Source: Blastomyces gilchristii SLH14081
Lineage: Eukaryota > Ascomycota > Eurotiomycetes > Onygenales > Ajellomycetaceae
Reading direction: 5' to 3'
NCBI RefSeq assembly: GCF_000003855.2
Contig: NW_003101662.1
Coordinates: 137,136 to 201,135, forward strand
DNA length: 64,000 nucleotides
The notes beneath the pieces were generated by a model. It was not told the DNA's origin. It saw only the letters and a list, made by a program, of their open reading frames with translations, and searched no databases. Position 1 is the first letter of the stretch. Each line of letters opens with the position of its first letter. Made by a program: the position numbers and the translations under genes. Below, in pieces: positions 23,516 through 35,665 of the stretch.

Positions 23516-24700
23516 AAACCTCTTTAAGTCTTTCTTAAGTCAGATATTAATCACAGTTTCTATAATTCTATAAATTTTTAATGACTCTGCTCTTCAGATT
23601 CATATTGTTCTAACTTTCATCACTTGCTATTCTTACTGACAGAGGAATTGTCTCATTTCAAGACTATATATAAAATGCTTCTGTGTTTTTACTCCTCAAT
23701 ATAAAAATGTTCAGTGAGAATAGAGAGATATTGAGTGAGAAATAATAACAGAAAAGTACTACAGTTGCTAGAAATCAACAGTTCAAGAAAGCTCAGTCAT
23801 TTGAATTTTTTTTAAAAGAAATCATGTGTGACAACATTCGCGGCTTTCTTAAAGCCAGAGTGCTATGTAAGAGAGTCAAATGAGCTGCGGGTGAAATGAA
23901 TTGCGAGCGAAATGAATTGCGAGCTGATGAATAGTGAAATGATGATGAATTGCGAGTGAAACAAAATGAGTTTGTAAGCAAAATGAATTGCAGGTGAAAT
24001 CAGATGATGTGTAAGAAATTGTATGTATGAAATTATATGATACATCTTAATTAGGTAAGAAATAATGATTAATATTAAGTAGAAGATTGGTTCTAGAAAT
24101 AAGTCGCAGCAAAGAAGAGAGAAAGAAAGGAAACTAGCTCGAAGCATCTCCTGGGTAAAATAGAGGGAAATAATATGTCACGTGGCTCATTCGCGCCCGG
24201 AAAATTAGAAATTCCGGATGCTGAGTGGCGAATTCTACCAAGCTGTAAGAATCTCTTTTGAAAAACCAAGCTATCTCTATTTTATATATAATTTCAATCT
24301 ACTCTGAGTACACTGTACTCTCATACCTATGCTGGCCGAACAGCAGCAACGCCAGCCTTTTACAGGCATTACTAGGTTCAGCTCAAACCATTCTTGATTT
24401 GTTCTCAGCAGTGAAATAAATGTGTTGACAGCATGCTCTGTAACTCTTTTTAATGTGCTTGTAGAGACTGATGATTCTTAGTTATCACAGAACTACAGAA
24501 ATCAGTTCAAATGCTATCAACACTTCTCATTCATATATGAATAGAAGATGAAACTTTACATAATTAACTAACCTGTTGTTGTTTGCTTAGTAAAACTCAC
24601 TAATAGGCAATGAGGTTATCAGCAAGATTAGTCAGCATTCTATTAACATCTCTCAGCTGAAGTACTTGCATCTCTATATTCAATGAGCCGCATGAACGGA
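23516..24700. other. Mixed stretch with short tandem repeats and a less-mutated island
   Basis: About 23,515-23,815 is AT-rich. From 23,835 to 24,130 CG returns, with a degenerate tandem of GAAATGAATTGCGAGC-like units (23,895-24,000). 24,165-24,360 is near normal composition and includes the palindromic repeat at 24,195-24,222. No gene recognised. Confidence 0.5.
24195..24300 (-). repeat. Dispersed repeat with palindromic end, copy 1
   Basis: CCGGAAAATTAGAAATTCCGGATGC followed by GAATTCTACC, TGTAAGAATCT and AAACCAAGCTATC. The reverse complement of the region at about 56,880-56,962 reads almost the same, and a mutated copy lies at about 54,320-54,403. The inverted arms are (GCAT)CCGGAA and TTCCGGATGC. 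Confidence 0.7.
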
Positions 24701-25532
24701 GAAGAATAGAAATACATGCTCAGAATAGAGATTAATTCAGTTGACTGAGAGCCAGCTAGAGTGCAAACCTGAGAGCTGAAGTTCAATAAGATCAGAAGCA
24801 CAGTAGCAGAAGAGAGTTGATAAAAGGCCAGAGACTACATCATGTGATTACTAGCACAATGACCAAGAAAAGAGGTACTATAGCCAGTGCTTAAGAACAT
24901 GTGTAGTAGATCTAGTGACCTAGGTTGCCATGCTGAAGTGAGTGAAGTAATAACTGCAGTTCTCTCTCATACTGATGAAGAAGGTAGTTCCGGGAGATTT
25001 TATTGACATTCTGCAGAGCCTTTCATGACATAGCAAAGAACCTAGCAGTGTGTCAGTAGCAACTTGATATACAGTAATCTAGGTTCTTCTAATACCTCGC
25101 GATGTCTGTTACAAGATTTTTCCACCAGGATGAAAACATAGATGAGTTTTCAGATACATGATCATTATATATGAGAAGAAAATTTAAGTAACTAATTCCC
25201 TCTATTCAGATTATGATGTAGATATATAGAGATTCTTTCCTATCAATATCTTTGTCAATCAGGCTCTTAAATGTGATCTGGGAAGCAAAGTGATTATATA
25301 CAGTTCAGATGAGATTCACAGTCTTCATCTTCAGTATAAGTGATTTGAGATGAAACTGAATAACAAATTCAGTCTTAGACTCAGTATAGACAGTGTAGCT
25401 GTATACATCTTGCACAGTCACTGAAATGACATTGTCTTCAAGATACTTCTTTGCATAACTATCACAGACTACATGAGTTACTGAGATCTTCTTGAAAAAT
25501 TCATTGATCTCTTGCTCAACAGAATACTTCAT
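24700..25532 (-). pseudogene. Aminoglycoside phosphotransferase (APH)-like kinase pseudogene
   Basis: An ATG at 25,532 opens a 75-codon frame containing VQDVYSYTVY and TEFVIQFHLKSLILK. These resemble the N-lobe and nucleotide-binding Lys strand of the large fungal APH-type family. Beyond the stop, readable pieces continue in order: KESLYIYII...IEGISYLNFLL, then WKNLVTDIAR and a FFAMS/ALQNVNK segment, then NYLLHQYERELQLLLHSL (to about 24,930). The catalytic HxDxxxxN region could not be read. Trp codons appear as stops, as expected of TGG-to-TGA/TAG decay. The 5' part is AT-rich, the 3' part less mutated. Substrate unknown; non-functional. Confidence 0.65.
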
Positions 25533-27287
25533 CTCACTGACAGTTATATTGAATATAAATTACAGGGCTAGATAGTTAATAAATGAAGTCTTGTGTTCTG
25601 AAAGAACAGTGAAAAGTTGAAATTAATTAATGTATTAACTTAAAGAGTAATACAACACACACTATAACATTAACTGTAATATGAAGTTGAGATATAATCA
25701 ATAGAGAGATACTGCAATACTAAGTATGTAACTACAGTAATTAAATTTGATCTATTAGTTAAAATATAGTGACAGTGAATCACTTGAGTCAATGAATTAT
25801 GTGATGTCTCTAATCTGAATGAGATCTTACAGTAATTTTTATATTAGCAATTATAAAGGTATTAGTAGATAGAAATTTTAATACATCTTTGAATTAACTG
25901 AATTATAAAATATATCTAGTAATGAAAAACAATTATATTTAAATAGAGTAAATACTGATCAGCATGTATTACTGTGAAGATGAAGTAAAGAAATAGTAGT
26001 TATAAAACTACTTATTTCAAGATTAAAAAGAGTTTCAGTAGTTTATTCTTTGACTAAGTAATTAATATATAAGTCTCTTAATTCTTTCATCTTTTCACTA
26101 CTTATGAAGAGTTGATTATAAAATTTTCTATCTAGTAGCTCTTGATAATATCAGTGATAATCTAATAATATATTTTATAGATTATATTAATGATAGAAAT
26201 ACATTCTAAGTAATACTGATATTTATACAGAAGAGTTCTTCACTCTGATGAAATAATATAACAGATCTAATATTTACATTAATACTTCAGCTCACAGACT
26301 TCAGTCTTAAGCTCACTGATCAGTTCATTCTTTCTAGTTATTTTTATATACAGATGCTGCACTTCTTCTTTCAGTACTTTTCTCTTTATATACTTTATCT
26401 TGAAAATGTGATGAATTCTCTGATTCACAGTTTCCTAGCTTAATATCAGCAAAGAAAGAGGCTCAGCATGAGTTATATAAGAAAGAGTCTTATTAAAACT
26501 ATATTTAAGTTAAGTATTTTATGTTTTTTCAGTGACTGTCATGTTTCAGAGAGTGCTGAGTTATTAAATAGAGTCTTATATACTAAATAGCTATAGTCTG
26601 TATGAGATCTCTTTCTTCACAGCTTTTATATCAGAAACTGATGTTTATTCATCTCTGTATCTAAACTGATAATAATAGTGTTATAAAGTCTGTTACAGAG
26701 ACTATCAGCTGATATTATAATTAAAAGATGATTATGCTCTGAAAATGTAACTCACTGAGAACAGCTTGTACTACAAGAAGATGACTTCAGATGTAAGACT
26801 ATAAGTAAATAAAGAAGAATAATAAAGAGTATCAGTGAGAGAAAATAGATTCTTTTATATTTACTCAGTCATCTTTAAGTATGTAAAGACCTCTTGACAG
26901 ATTTTAGTCTCACAGTATAGAATGAGAAGTGGAAAAGAAATTGAAAGAAAGATAAATTCAAGAAGAAAGAGAGCTTATATATATACTCAGAGCTGAAAAA
27001 GCAGTTATACAAGTTCAGACTGTGCTGTCTCATCTATTGAGAGTTAATAAGTCTCTCTGAATATGTACAGAGAAATAGTGTTACAGAGTTATCACTGACA
27101 GTCAATATCTTAAGATGCAGAAGAAAAGCTCTAGAACTGAATAAGTCTGTAATCTTTATAGTCAGTGAATACTATTTAATCTTTCACTTCACAGAGAATT
27201 CTGTGACTAACTTCTTACAGCAGTATTAAATCACTCTGTGATTATCATATATATCTTCATATAATAAGATACTTCAGAATTGCTCTA
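25533..27287. other. AT-rich decayed sequence, possible retroelement gag-like remnant on minus strand
   Basis: Minus frames are stop-rich but one runs with suggestive composition near 26,450-26,260 (EKSTERRSAASVYKN). It could be a continuation of the frame at 27,288-27,635. No domain could be named. Confidence 0.35.
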
Positions 27288-27635
27288 TTATCTTATAAGT
27301 GAATTTGAGAATTCAGTATCTTTTTGATCAGTTATCTGAGAAGTACTTTTCACAGCTGTATCTGTCTTGACAGACATATCAAGACAGTTGCTAGAAAAAC
27401 TACTCTGATTCAATTCAGAAGAGAATGATAGCATGCTTATTAATATTTCTTCAGCTTCTGTCAGAAGCTTGACTCTGTCATTCAATAAGATCTTCTTCAC
27501 AATTCTGTCAAAGTCATTTTCTGAACTTTCAGATGACTGAGACTGTTGACTTACAGGCTGAGAAGAAATGAGAGATGCAATGAAGAGCAAATTCCTGCAG
27601 TTATTATAAAACACAGTTTCAGCTGTGAATAACAT
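27288..27635 (-). CDS. Hypothetical Ser-rich 115-residue frame, probably a gene remnant
   Basis: ATG-to-stop frame with residues about 25-40 Ser/Gln rich (SSQPVSQQSQSSESSEND). It continues with a charged segment (DRIVKKILLNDRVKLLTEAEE) and a Ser-rich tail. Its length is unusual for this decayed block, and its codons look like Pro/Gly-rich ancestors mutated to Leu/Ser/Asp. It might be the N-terminus of a retroelement gag or a host protein. No family recognised. Confidence 0.35.
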   Translation of the reverse strand: MLFTAETVFYNNCRNLLFIASLISSQPVSQQSQSSESSENDFDRIVKKILLNDRVKLLTEAEEILISMLSFSSELNQSSFSSNCLDMSVKTDTAVKSTSQITDQKDTEFSNSLIR

Positions 27636-27665
27636 AGTATTGAGAAGTAAGAACTGCTTCTGACT

Positions 27666-28520
27666 TCACTCTCATACTATATTGAGCGCATGGACATCTT
27701 ATTTTCAATAACTCTTAATAAAAACACTTAACACAAAGCAAGATTCAAGACACAACTGCATGTCAGTGCTTCTTGTCAGAGAGCACAGTGAGATAGGTGT
27801 TGAATTAAGCAAACTTAGACTCTTATTCAGTTAGTATTAACCAGGTGAAAGGAACAATACTACATCAAATCAGCACTTGAATCAGTCAAGTTCTCCCCCT
27901 CTCCCTCTCTCTCCCCGGTGACGCGCCAGGAAGTCAAACTGACAAACTGCCAGACCCTTTTCTCCAGTCAATAAGGCCGGGGTACAAGGGACAAGGGACA
28001 AGGAGCTGGCATGTAATGAAGAGACTAAGCTGCCAATGCTAATTATCTGTGCTGAAACCAGTGTAAAAGTGCATCTGGCTTCATCTCTGTACTGTATCAA
28101 GCTCATAGACATCTTGTTTTCAATCACTTTAAATGAAAAGACTCAACACAACAAGATCTGAGATGTAACCTGCATTGAGACTTATGGTTTTGCGATACAC
28201 ATACCCATGAGTACAGCTTGGAAATTCCATGAGGGCTTTGTACATAAGAGCAAGATGAAGCAAAATTCAAAATGCAGCTTGTGCTCTGCTTCTATCATTC
28301 ATGCTAGCTTCTGTTCAAAGGGTGCAGTGAGGTGGGCGCCAGAAAGAAACAATCTCACACTGAATCAGCACTAGAACCAGTCAAGTCTCCTCTCAACCCT
28401 TCTGATGCGCCAGGAAGTTGAATCAGCAAACTGCTGAACCCTTTGCTCCAGTCGATAAGCAAGGGACAAGGGGCTGGCACGTAATGGAAAGTAGAGACAT
28501 ATCTCCCGGACCGATCGCTT
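27666..28520. repeat. Imperfect tandem duplication, about 415-480 bp units
   Basis: Two diverged units. Unit 1 has CATGGACATCTTATTTTCAA at 27,690 and GCGCCAGGAAGTCAAACTGA at 27,922. Unit 2 has CATAGACATCTTGTTTTCAA at 28,106 and GCGCCAGGAAGTTGAATCAG at 28,405. Both contain GGGACAAGG and CTGGCA-GTAATG. Composition is closer to normal (CCCCGG, GCCGGGG). Short open frames here shadow each other; no protein identified. Confidence 0.65.
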
Positions 28521-29319
28521 CCCGTCAATGCGAGGCTCAAGCTGCGGAAGCAGGAGGAGAAACAAAGAAGGAAGAAGGAGGAGAAACAACGAATGAAACA
28601 TCTGAACACATTACATCCTCAACCATCAACACGCGATTGGTAGAAAATGAGTTGTTTGCTTGTTAATTATGCTGATCAAATCACTCATTTGTTGAATGCT
28701 CTCAGAAGCTTCTCAGACATGTCAGAGACTTCTCTGCAGGCTGACTGCCTTCACACTGTCACATGATAAACAAAGAGATCTATGCATTGTACAGAACACT
28801 AGCCTGTAAGAGAAATTCCTAACTCTCACTTAGATAAACATTTATCAAGCTTTATTAATTAATCAACTATTCTTAATCTTACTTTCTACATATTTGATAT
28901 TACAATTTAGTTGATTTTCTCTGCATAATATCAGAATATAAGAATATAATTATACTCTTCACTGCACTAATCACTTGTTAATGCATCTCTTCACATCTCA
29001 ATATATCAGACTCTATTGAAAGAGAATGAAACTCTCAAATAAATCTGAATACTATATCTTAGAGAGATGAGTGTTGAGTGCTGATAAGTTTTCAGAATTC
29101 TGAGAAATCACTAGAGAGTTAATATTTCTAGAAAACACTCTTTATTCTCTGAAGATTCATAAAAATTAAGATATAGTAATTTCTATTCTATACTTTGAGA
29201 ATATAGAGATTATCACAGCTTTTGATAAAATCTGATAACATCTCTCAGAGATTACAGAGAGTAGATTTTCACTGAAGCAGTGATTTCTCTTATAAAGTCA
29301 ATAAAATGATAATCTTCAA
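28521..29319. other. Transition from less-mutated island to AT-rich sequence
   Basis: Normal-looking to about 28,760 (CTGCGGAAGCAGGAGGAG), then AT-rich. No gene recognised. Confidence 0.4.
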
Positions 29320-29830
29320 AGACTTTCTCTATGAAACTAGATAAGTGATACTGATTCATCAAAGCTGTGAGTTCTCTCACAGAGTCAGTAAAGTGAGTGA
29401 TGAAAGACAGAGTCTCTTGCAGTGTCAGCACTCTTGAGAAAGGCAACTTCTCAAAGACTATTACAACTTTGAATAAAAAGATCACAAAGATAAAGCCTTA
29501 TACAGTGTCAGCACTCTTAGAGAATATGAACTTTTAAGAGATATTACAATTTTAAATAAAAAAGTCATGAAGACAGAGCTCATGCAGTGTCAGCACTCTT
29601 GAGAGAGACAATTTCTCAAAGATTATCACAACTTTGAATAAAAAGATTATAAAAGATAAAGCTTCATACAGTGTCAGCATTCTTAGAGAAGATAAACTCT
29701 TAAGAGATGCTGCAATTTGAGTGAAAGAGTCATCATAGTAAAGTTCTTTGAGAGATGTTATAACTTCAGTGAAAAGACTGTAAAAATAAAGATTCTTAAA
29801 GAGTCAGCACTCATTGAGTATGTTAAAATA
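29320..29830. repeat. 84-bp tandem repeat array
   Basis: CAGTGTCAGC recurs at 29,420, 29,503, 29,585 and 29,669, with weaker copies on both sides, a period of 82-84 bp. On the minus strand the period is close to 28 codons, and units read like LFIQSCDNL-EIVSLKSADTA, so it may be a decayed coding repeat. Confidence 0.75.
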
Positions 29831-31020
29831 CTGAATGAAAAGTCACAGAAATGAAGCTCTTGATGAATACTATATTTTTTAAGTGAAAGATTATAAAGAA
29901 TGAAGATTCTTGAGAGACATTAACTTTTACTGAAAGACTAGAATACTTGAAACTTTCTATTAGTTCTTGAGAAGTCATGATTTCTAGTTGAGCAGATGTC
30001 ATAGATTTGAGTATATAATGATTTAATTTTATAAGTGAATAGATCATAGATTCAGCAGCTGTATCATGATATGCATAAATAAGTACAGTGACTAGTTAAG
30101 TTTACATTTCAAAATAGATAAAAACTCTGCTTAGTAATTTTATCAAATTCATTATAATTTACAATAAACAAAATTTTTCATCTAACTATTCACTCTTATT
30201 CTTAAGTTTTTCTTATTTTCTCTTCTTTTCTTCTTTCTTCTTCTCTCTGAACTTTAGATATTTCATGTAGTTCTTACATGTTATTCAGAATGAAGAAGAA
30301 TAATACTTCTTCTGTTTCTGTAAGAGTATGTCTTTCTAAGACTGTATGAGATATAACACTCACTATATCTTTGTCTGATGATGAAAAGTGACTGCTCAAA
30401 GCATCAGACTTATTAAAATTAATTGTAAAGTACTGATTATTTTTATAAATGAGAAGATAGACATCTTTACAGTGACAGTCATTGAAGTAACTACACAGTA
30501 TATACTGAAGTATGTCTTTCTATTAATAATATATCTGTATGAGGCTACTGCACTCAGTTCATGACTTCTTGACATACTTTGAGTTTGATGATTGCATAAT
30601 ATAGAATTTGATTTCAGAGAAGATAAAGAATCTGAGACTTGATAATTATCACTTAACACTATGAAAAATGATCTCAATTTATAGCTATGAGTAAGTGTTG
30701 TCTAGAAATAGAGTAGTCTTTATAGACACTTTTTAAAAGTGTGTACTTCTGTCAAACATTATTTCAAGCAATCAGTTGTTATGCTGCAGCACTTGCAGAC
30801 TTGAGCCACAATTTATAATCTGAAATCATAGCTCTTATCATTCTGACTGATTGTTCAACTCAGTCTTGTAATTCAAATTCATAGTCATGATTTGCAATCT
30901 GAATCTGTGGCTCTTCACATGTCAGAAAGCATGCTCTTTTATTTTATCAAAACAGAATGCTCTACAGTCAACATCAGAATATGCAAGATATGACTCTGTT
31001 ATCTATCACTGACAATCTCT
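29831..31020. other. AT-rich decayed sequence with minus-strand open pieces
   Basis: Minus open frames at 29,823-30,047 (74 codons, continuous with the 84-bp repeat frame) and 30,396-30,677 (93 codons). They show no recognisable domains. The first may be the N-terminal part of the repeat protein. Confidence 0.35.
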
Positions 31021-32370
31021 CACCATGACTAATTATTTTGATGGAGATGATTGGTGGGTTTCTCTAGATAGTTGATTGATGTATTCATATGCTCGTGGTG
31101 TTTCTTATGAAGAAGAAGAGCATTCTCCCTCCCGTAATTTATTGCATATCCCTCTAAAAGGTGACAGAAAGCGTATTTTGAGATACAGACAAGCTTACTA
31201 CAGTGGTACTGTGAGGCATATTGCTCTGAGAAGGCGCTCTTGGGGCAGGGAGCTCATGTGTGGGAAAGCGACCTAGGCAATTACTCACATGAGCTATTTC
31301 CTCACAAGAGGATATTTTCAAGAGGAAACTTGTCACAGAAGAGGCTTTTTAAATATATACTTCTCAATGACCAAACTTCACAATATTCACTAGCTGTGAA
31401 AAAATCCATGTGTACTGTCTATACAGCTAAAAAGGCTTATATATCTCAGATTCAATACAAGAGAATAACTTTGTGAAACATGGGGACTTGAGAACTCTCA
31501 CTTGAATTAAGTAACTTCATGTGTCTAAAAATATCTCAAGCCGAGCTAACTGAGTCGCACATCAACTTAAGATAATCATTTTATTTATACAGTTCTTCTG
31601 TAAGTTTTTTCTCAGGAACTTGGCTGAATACAAATGAATTTGATGATCCGGTGATCCGGTGATCTGGTGTGGTTGGTATGGACTCACATAGTTTAATTCA
31701 ATTGAATTGTAGCAATCAATGGTGTAAGTCTCCAATTGTTTCAAATGCGTGCGAAGGCGTGTGAAGGCGTGTATTCTTTGTTAATTCATGAAAAATTGTT
31801 GACTCACCTGAAATGTAATCAACAGAAAACCCGTGCTGCATGGAAACACAAAGGCCCTTCACAAGAAAACCAGGACAAAAGGACCAGACAGCCACCCAAG
31901 TTACAAGAAGTAAAGGTTCACAAAGTATTATGTGGGGCAGATGTGAAGAGCGGGAGACTACAAGATGACAGAGCAGACAAGATCAAAGAGCAGAGAGAGA
32001 AAAGAGAGTGTGTACAGTACACAGTCAAAGAAACTTGAGAAACTCCAGCAAAGGCTGTGTGCTGTGTAGGTCTCTGAAGCAAAGGAAAATATATAAACTG
32101 CAACTGGAAGCGTCATGCTGAACTTGGTAAATCATTCTCTTAGCGGCGCAGAGCCTCCTTGGATATTTCCAACAAATGTTCCTGTGCCTGATCTGCGTCG
32201 GCAGTTCAACCAATCATATCAAGACACATAGTGTGGGATGAAATGATTTAAGCACGAACACTATCTTGCAAATGCTGATCATATCCACCACTCCTCTTAC
32301 ATGAAACGGCGATTTTGGCTCTGGTTATCATCATTTCAGATGAAGGGCGCCTTTGAGAGGTGAGTGATCT
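31021..32370. other. Less-mutated island, no gene identified
   Basis: Near-normal composition patches (31,040-31,280 and 31,640-32,360) alternate with AT-rich ones. Plus frames at 31,240-31,476 (78 codons) and 31,736-32,038 (100 codons, Lys/Gln/Arg-rich) are open but unrecognised. GATCCGGTGATCCGGTGATC at 31,647 is a short tandem. Confidence 0.4.
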
Positions 32371-33300
32371 GTGGCAATCTTGACATGGTCAGAGTCTAAC
32401 ACTCTTAGATATCTTTCTTCACCCTTATTCATCTTCACTATTGAGGCTAATAAGAATAAAGTAGCTGTGCATTCTTCTGCATTGGCAAGGCTTTCTCAAA
32501 GCCTGAATACTCTTATAAACAGTGAAATGAAAGAGGCAAAAACTGGACATGCTGTCTGGTTAGAGGTTGATATAGACACATTCGCTCGGTTATGTGAATA
32601 TGTGTATTTTCAAAACTACACACCCCCGTCATAAGGTCACAGAAACCGCGAAGGAAAAGAAGAAATGCAATAACTGTTGCTTGAATGTGAACTAGGACGA
32701 ACCTCCGGAGCCTATACCTGAGTCCGAGTCTGAGTCTGAGTCCGAGCTTGAGCCTGAATTGAAGGCCATTTCAGATGAACCTTCTGAATTAGAATCTTCA
32801 TCCGAAGACGACGCCTGCAATGATCCAGAAATTCCATACAAGAAGAGAAGTATCTGGAGTGAATATTTGTATTATGAGTTTGTAGAGAGTCTCATTGTTC
32901 TGAGTCTGCAAAGTAAGAACTTAGGCTGTACTTTCACATTATCTGAAAATACCAGACTCTGAAAGAACTTCATCTCTGTGTTTCTTAAACAGGTCTGACT
33001 CTATGTACTGGCTGACAAATATGACATAGACTTATTGTGTCAGCTGATTCTTTTCAAATTACATTAAATACTGAGAATCTTCAAGCTGTATAACACTGAA
33101 GTGAGTGATATTATTGAATTTATTTAATTTATCTACTTAAACATATCATTAAATTAAAGCAGTAAGATCAATAATATAAGAAATTTCACAACATATTATA
33201 TTATTTCTGTTCAGTTAAATTAATGAGAATGAATGTTTTCAGAAACTTTGAAAGAAGATAATTCTTTCATCTGTGATTTCTGATATATTATTTAGAGTGT
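32371..33300 (+). pseudogene. BTB/POZ domain protein, broken, mutation increasing toward 3' end
   Basis: The first 88 codons carry a fungal BTB/POZ core: YLSSPLFIFTIEANKNKVAV, HSSALARLSQSLNTLI, then VDIDTFARLCEYVYFQNYTP. A stop and one frame change near 32,634 lead into an acidic Ser/Glu-rich linker (PESESESESE at about 32,710). The C-terminal BTB-associated part is LYVLADKYDIDLLCQLILFK (33,000-33,065), then LRIFKLYNTEVSDIIEFI. BTB domains mediate dimerisation and often recruit substrates to Cullin-3 ligases. The N-terminal third has normal composition; beyond about 32,900 CC/GG/CG vanish and stops accumulate. Initiation is uncertain: the open frame begins at a GTG and no ATG is convincing. 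Confidence 0.8.
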
Positions 33301-35657
33301 TAAGAAAAGCTCTAATATATACTCTGATATATAAAATGAATGCAGTTCTAGAGTCTTGTAATGTTTATAATATATAAATACTAAATTATCTAAAAAGAAT
33401 CTGATTTATCATTGATGAGATTTCTTATGAAGTATGTTTTCATGTTTCACAGTCTCTGTCATTTTTAGATAAGAATGACAGTTAATTAAGTTAAGTGAGC
33501 TTTATAGCCTCAGCAAAAGTTATCTAGAGATAATAGATAAATTATATAATATAGACAATTTGAGTCTTATTTATATTAAACTATAGCTGTACAACTTTAT
33601 ATCAAGACTTAGAGCAGATCAGTTCAATACTTATCTCATAATTTCTTAGAGTAATATATCTGATAATCTAGGAAAAAAGATATAGATAATAGTATCAGAG
33701 ATTACATCTGTAATTCTAATAGATATTTATTATTTCATCTGATATTTTAGTACTACAAAGTTATTGCTAGAGCTTCAAATCTAGATACAGAAAGAAAGAT
33801 ATCTCATTATCAACTAGATAAGCTATTTTAATAAAATACTAAGATAGTGAGAGAAAGAGAGTTCAGAGAGAAGTAGTTATTTACATTCAAGTCATGTATT
33901 CACATACAACTGTACATTCATTACAATGACAGTAATAAGACTGAAAAATCAAGTCACATCTTCTTCATTCTCTCTGATTATTTAGCTTCTCATAATTAAT
34001 CTCAGATATCACTATGTGAATTATTTATGAAACAAGATATTTATTTCTGAATCTGAGAAAGAGAAATCTGTAGTGTTCAAGCAGTTTATATAGTACTTGT
34101 GATAATAATTATAATATAATGTATCTCTGTTTTGACTATTGCAGTCACAACACAGTCAACTGAAATTAAGTAAGTATAATATACTGATAAAGAAAAATTA
34201 TCTTCAAATGACTTACTCTTTGATCTCAGGTTAACTAGTGAGATTCATCAGTTTATCTTATCTGATATTATTTTTCTTCAAACATCTATTAAGATAACTT
34301 CTATTTATACTGATCACAAATTTATTAGAATCAACTGATATCATCACTGTGATGAGTTTTTCATAAAATGAAAGAGTGAAGATTGATCAATCAGACTGTC
34401 TATAATCTTGCATATTATTAAGATATCTGACAGTGATAGCAGCTTCAGCTAGCTCAGCAACCTGATTTTTAATAATTTCAAGCTTCTTAAATTTCACTGC
34501 ATGATTCAACATGTGCTGATATTCTATAGATACTGACTTATTCTTGAGTCATAGAACTTTCTGATCAATACTCTGAAGTGAATTGATTATTCTTCAGATT
34601 TGAAGAATTCTCTTGAGATTTATTTTATCACTGTGTAGTAACACACTAATTATAAGCTCTTTTTATTTCTCTGAAAGATCACTATGACATATTTAAGAAA
34701 TCAGAGTTTAAAGAGAGAAGTTATTCATTGAAACTAAGACTTAATCTCTTGATGAGATAAATATGTTTTTGAATTTAAGTTTACTTGATCTGCTGAAAAC
34801 AAGTGCATTAATACTAACTATGCAGAGTAGTTGAGTTTGATTATATAAGTATATCTTGATAGCTATCAAAAATGATGAGACTGATAATCAAACTTCAGTT
34901 TAGTCTGTTCAATAATCTCAGCTATGATAACTTCACTACAGTCTTTACAGATATTTATATATCAGAGATAGACAGCAGTTGATTTCTGATTCATTCAACT
35001 GTCTGATCTCAGTCTGTCATTGAACTCATCTTCTGTTAAAGATCAGGAAAGCAAGCTCTCACAGAATTCAAAGAGTAACAGTGTCAGCAAAGCTCACTCA
35101 AATTCAGAACACTTTAAAAGCTCTTATACATATCATTCTGTTACATTATATCTGCTAAAATTGATAATCTTTCTAAAGACATTTCTGTGGAAATGTACAC
35201 ATGTGATCACATGACTGATAAAACTGTTTATTTCATGAAAATGTTTAAGTGAAGAATATCTTTTTCTAGAAACTGCATATAAACTGTAACTGATAGTTGT
35301 TAACTGCAGTGATATCAATAGCACTGTTGATATTTTCACAGAGATTGATCAGAGACACAGAGTGAAGCTATAAAGAAGAGAGTATTAATATCATTATTAA
35401 TTGTTTTCAGACTGATAAACATTGTATCTCTGATATAACACAAGATCATCTCATAACTCATCTGACAAGATTCATATTGATGAGAACATAATCAAGACTT
35501 AATATCTCACACTAACGCCGTTCTATTTTATGTGATAGAACATATATGAGGGCTCATTTACCACGCAGGGATGTGACAGAGAAAGTGATTTGAATGTTTT
35601 CTCAGACATTGCTGTTTGCATTGATTAAGAGGTTGAAGACTTACTCATTGCATGCTG
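33301..35657. other. AT-rich decayed sequence
   Basis: No gene identified. A 64-codon plus frame at 35,020-35,214 has a Ser/Lys-rich start (SSSVKDQESKLSQNSKSNS). A possible integrase/RNase H-like IYTDHKF phrase near 34,300 is too isolated to call. CG and GG reappear at about 35,510-35,660, just before the MITE. Confidence 0.4.
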
Positions 35658-35665
35658 GCTGGTGC

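Noticed and set aside
34250..34400. Gypsy RNase H/integrase fragment (IYTDHKF)
   Set aside because: Single short match with no neighbouring motifs in order; chance is likely in such mutated sequence.
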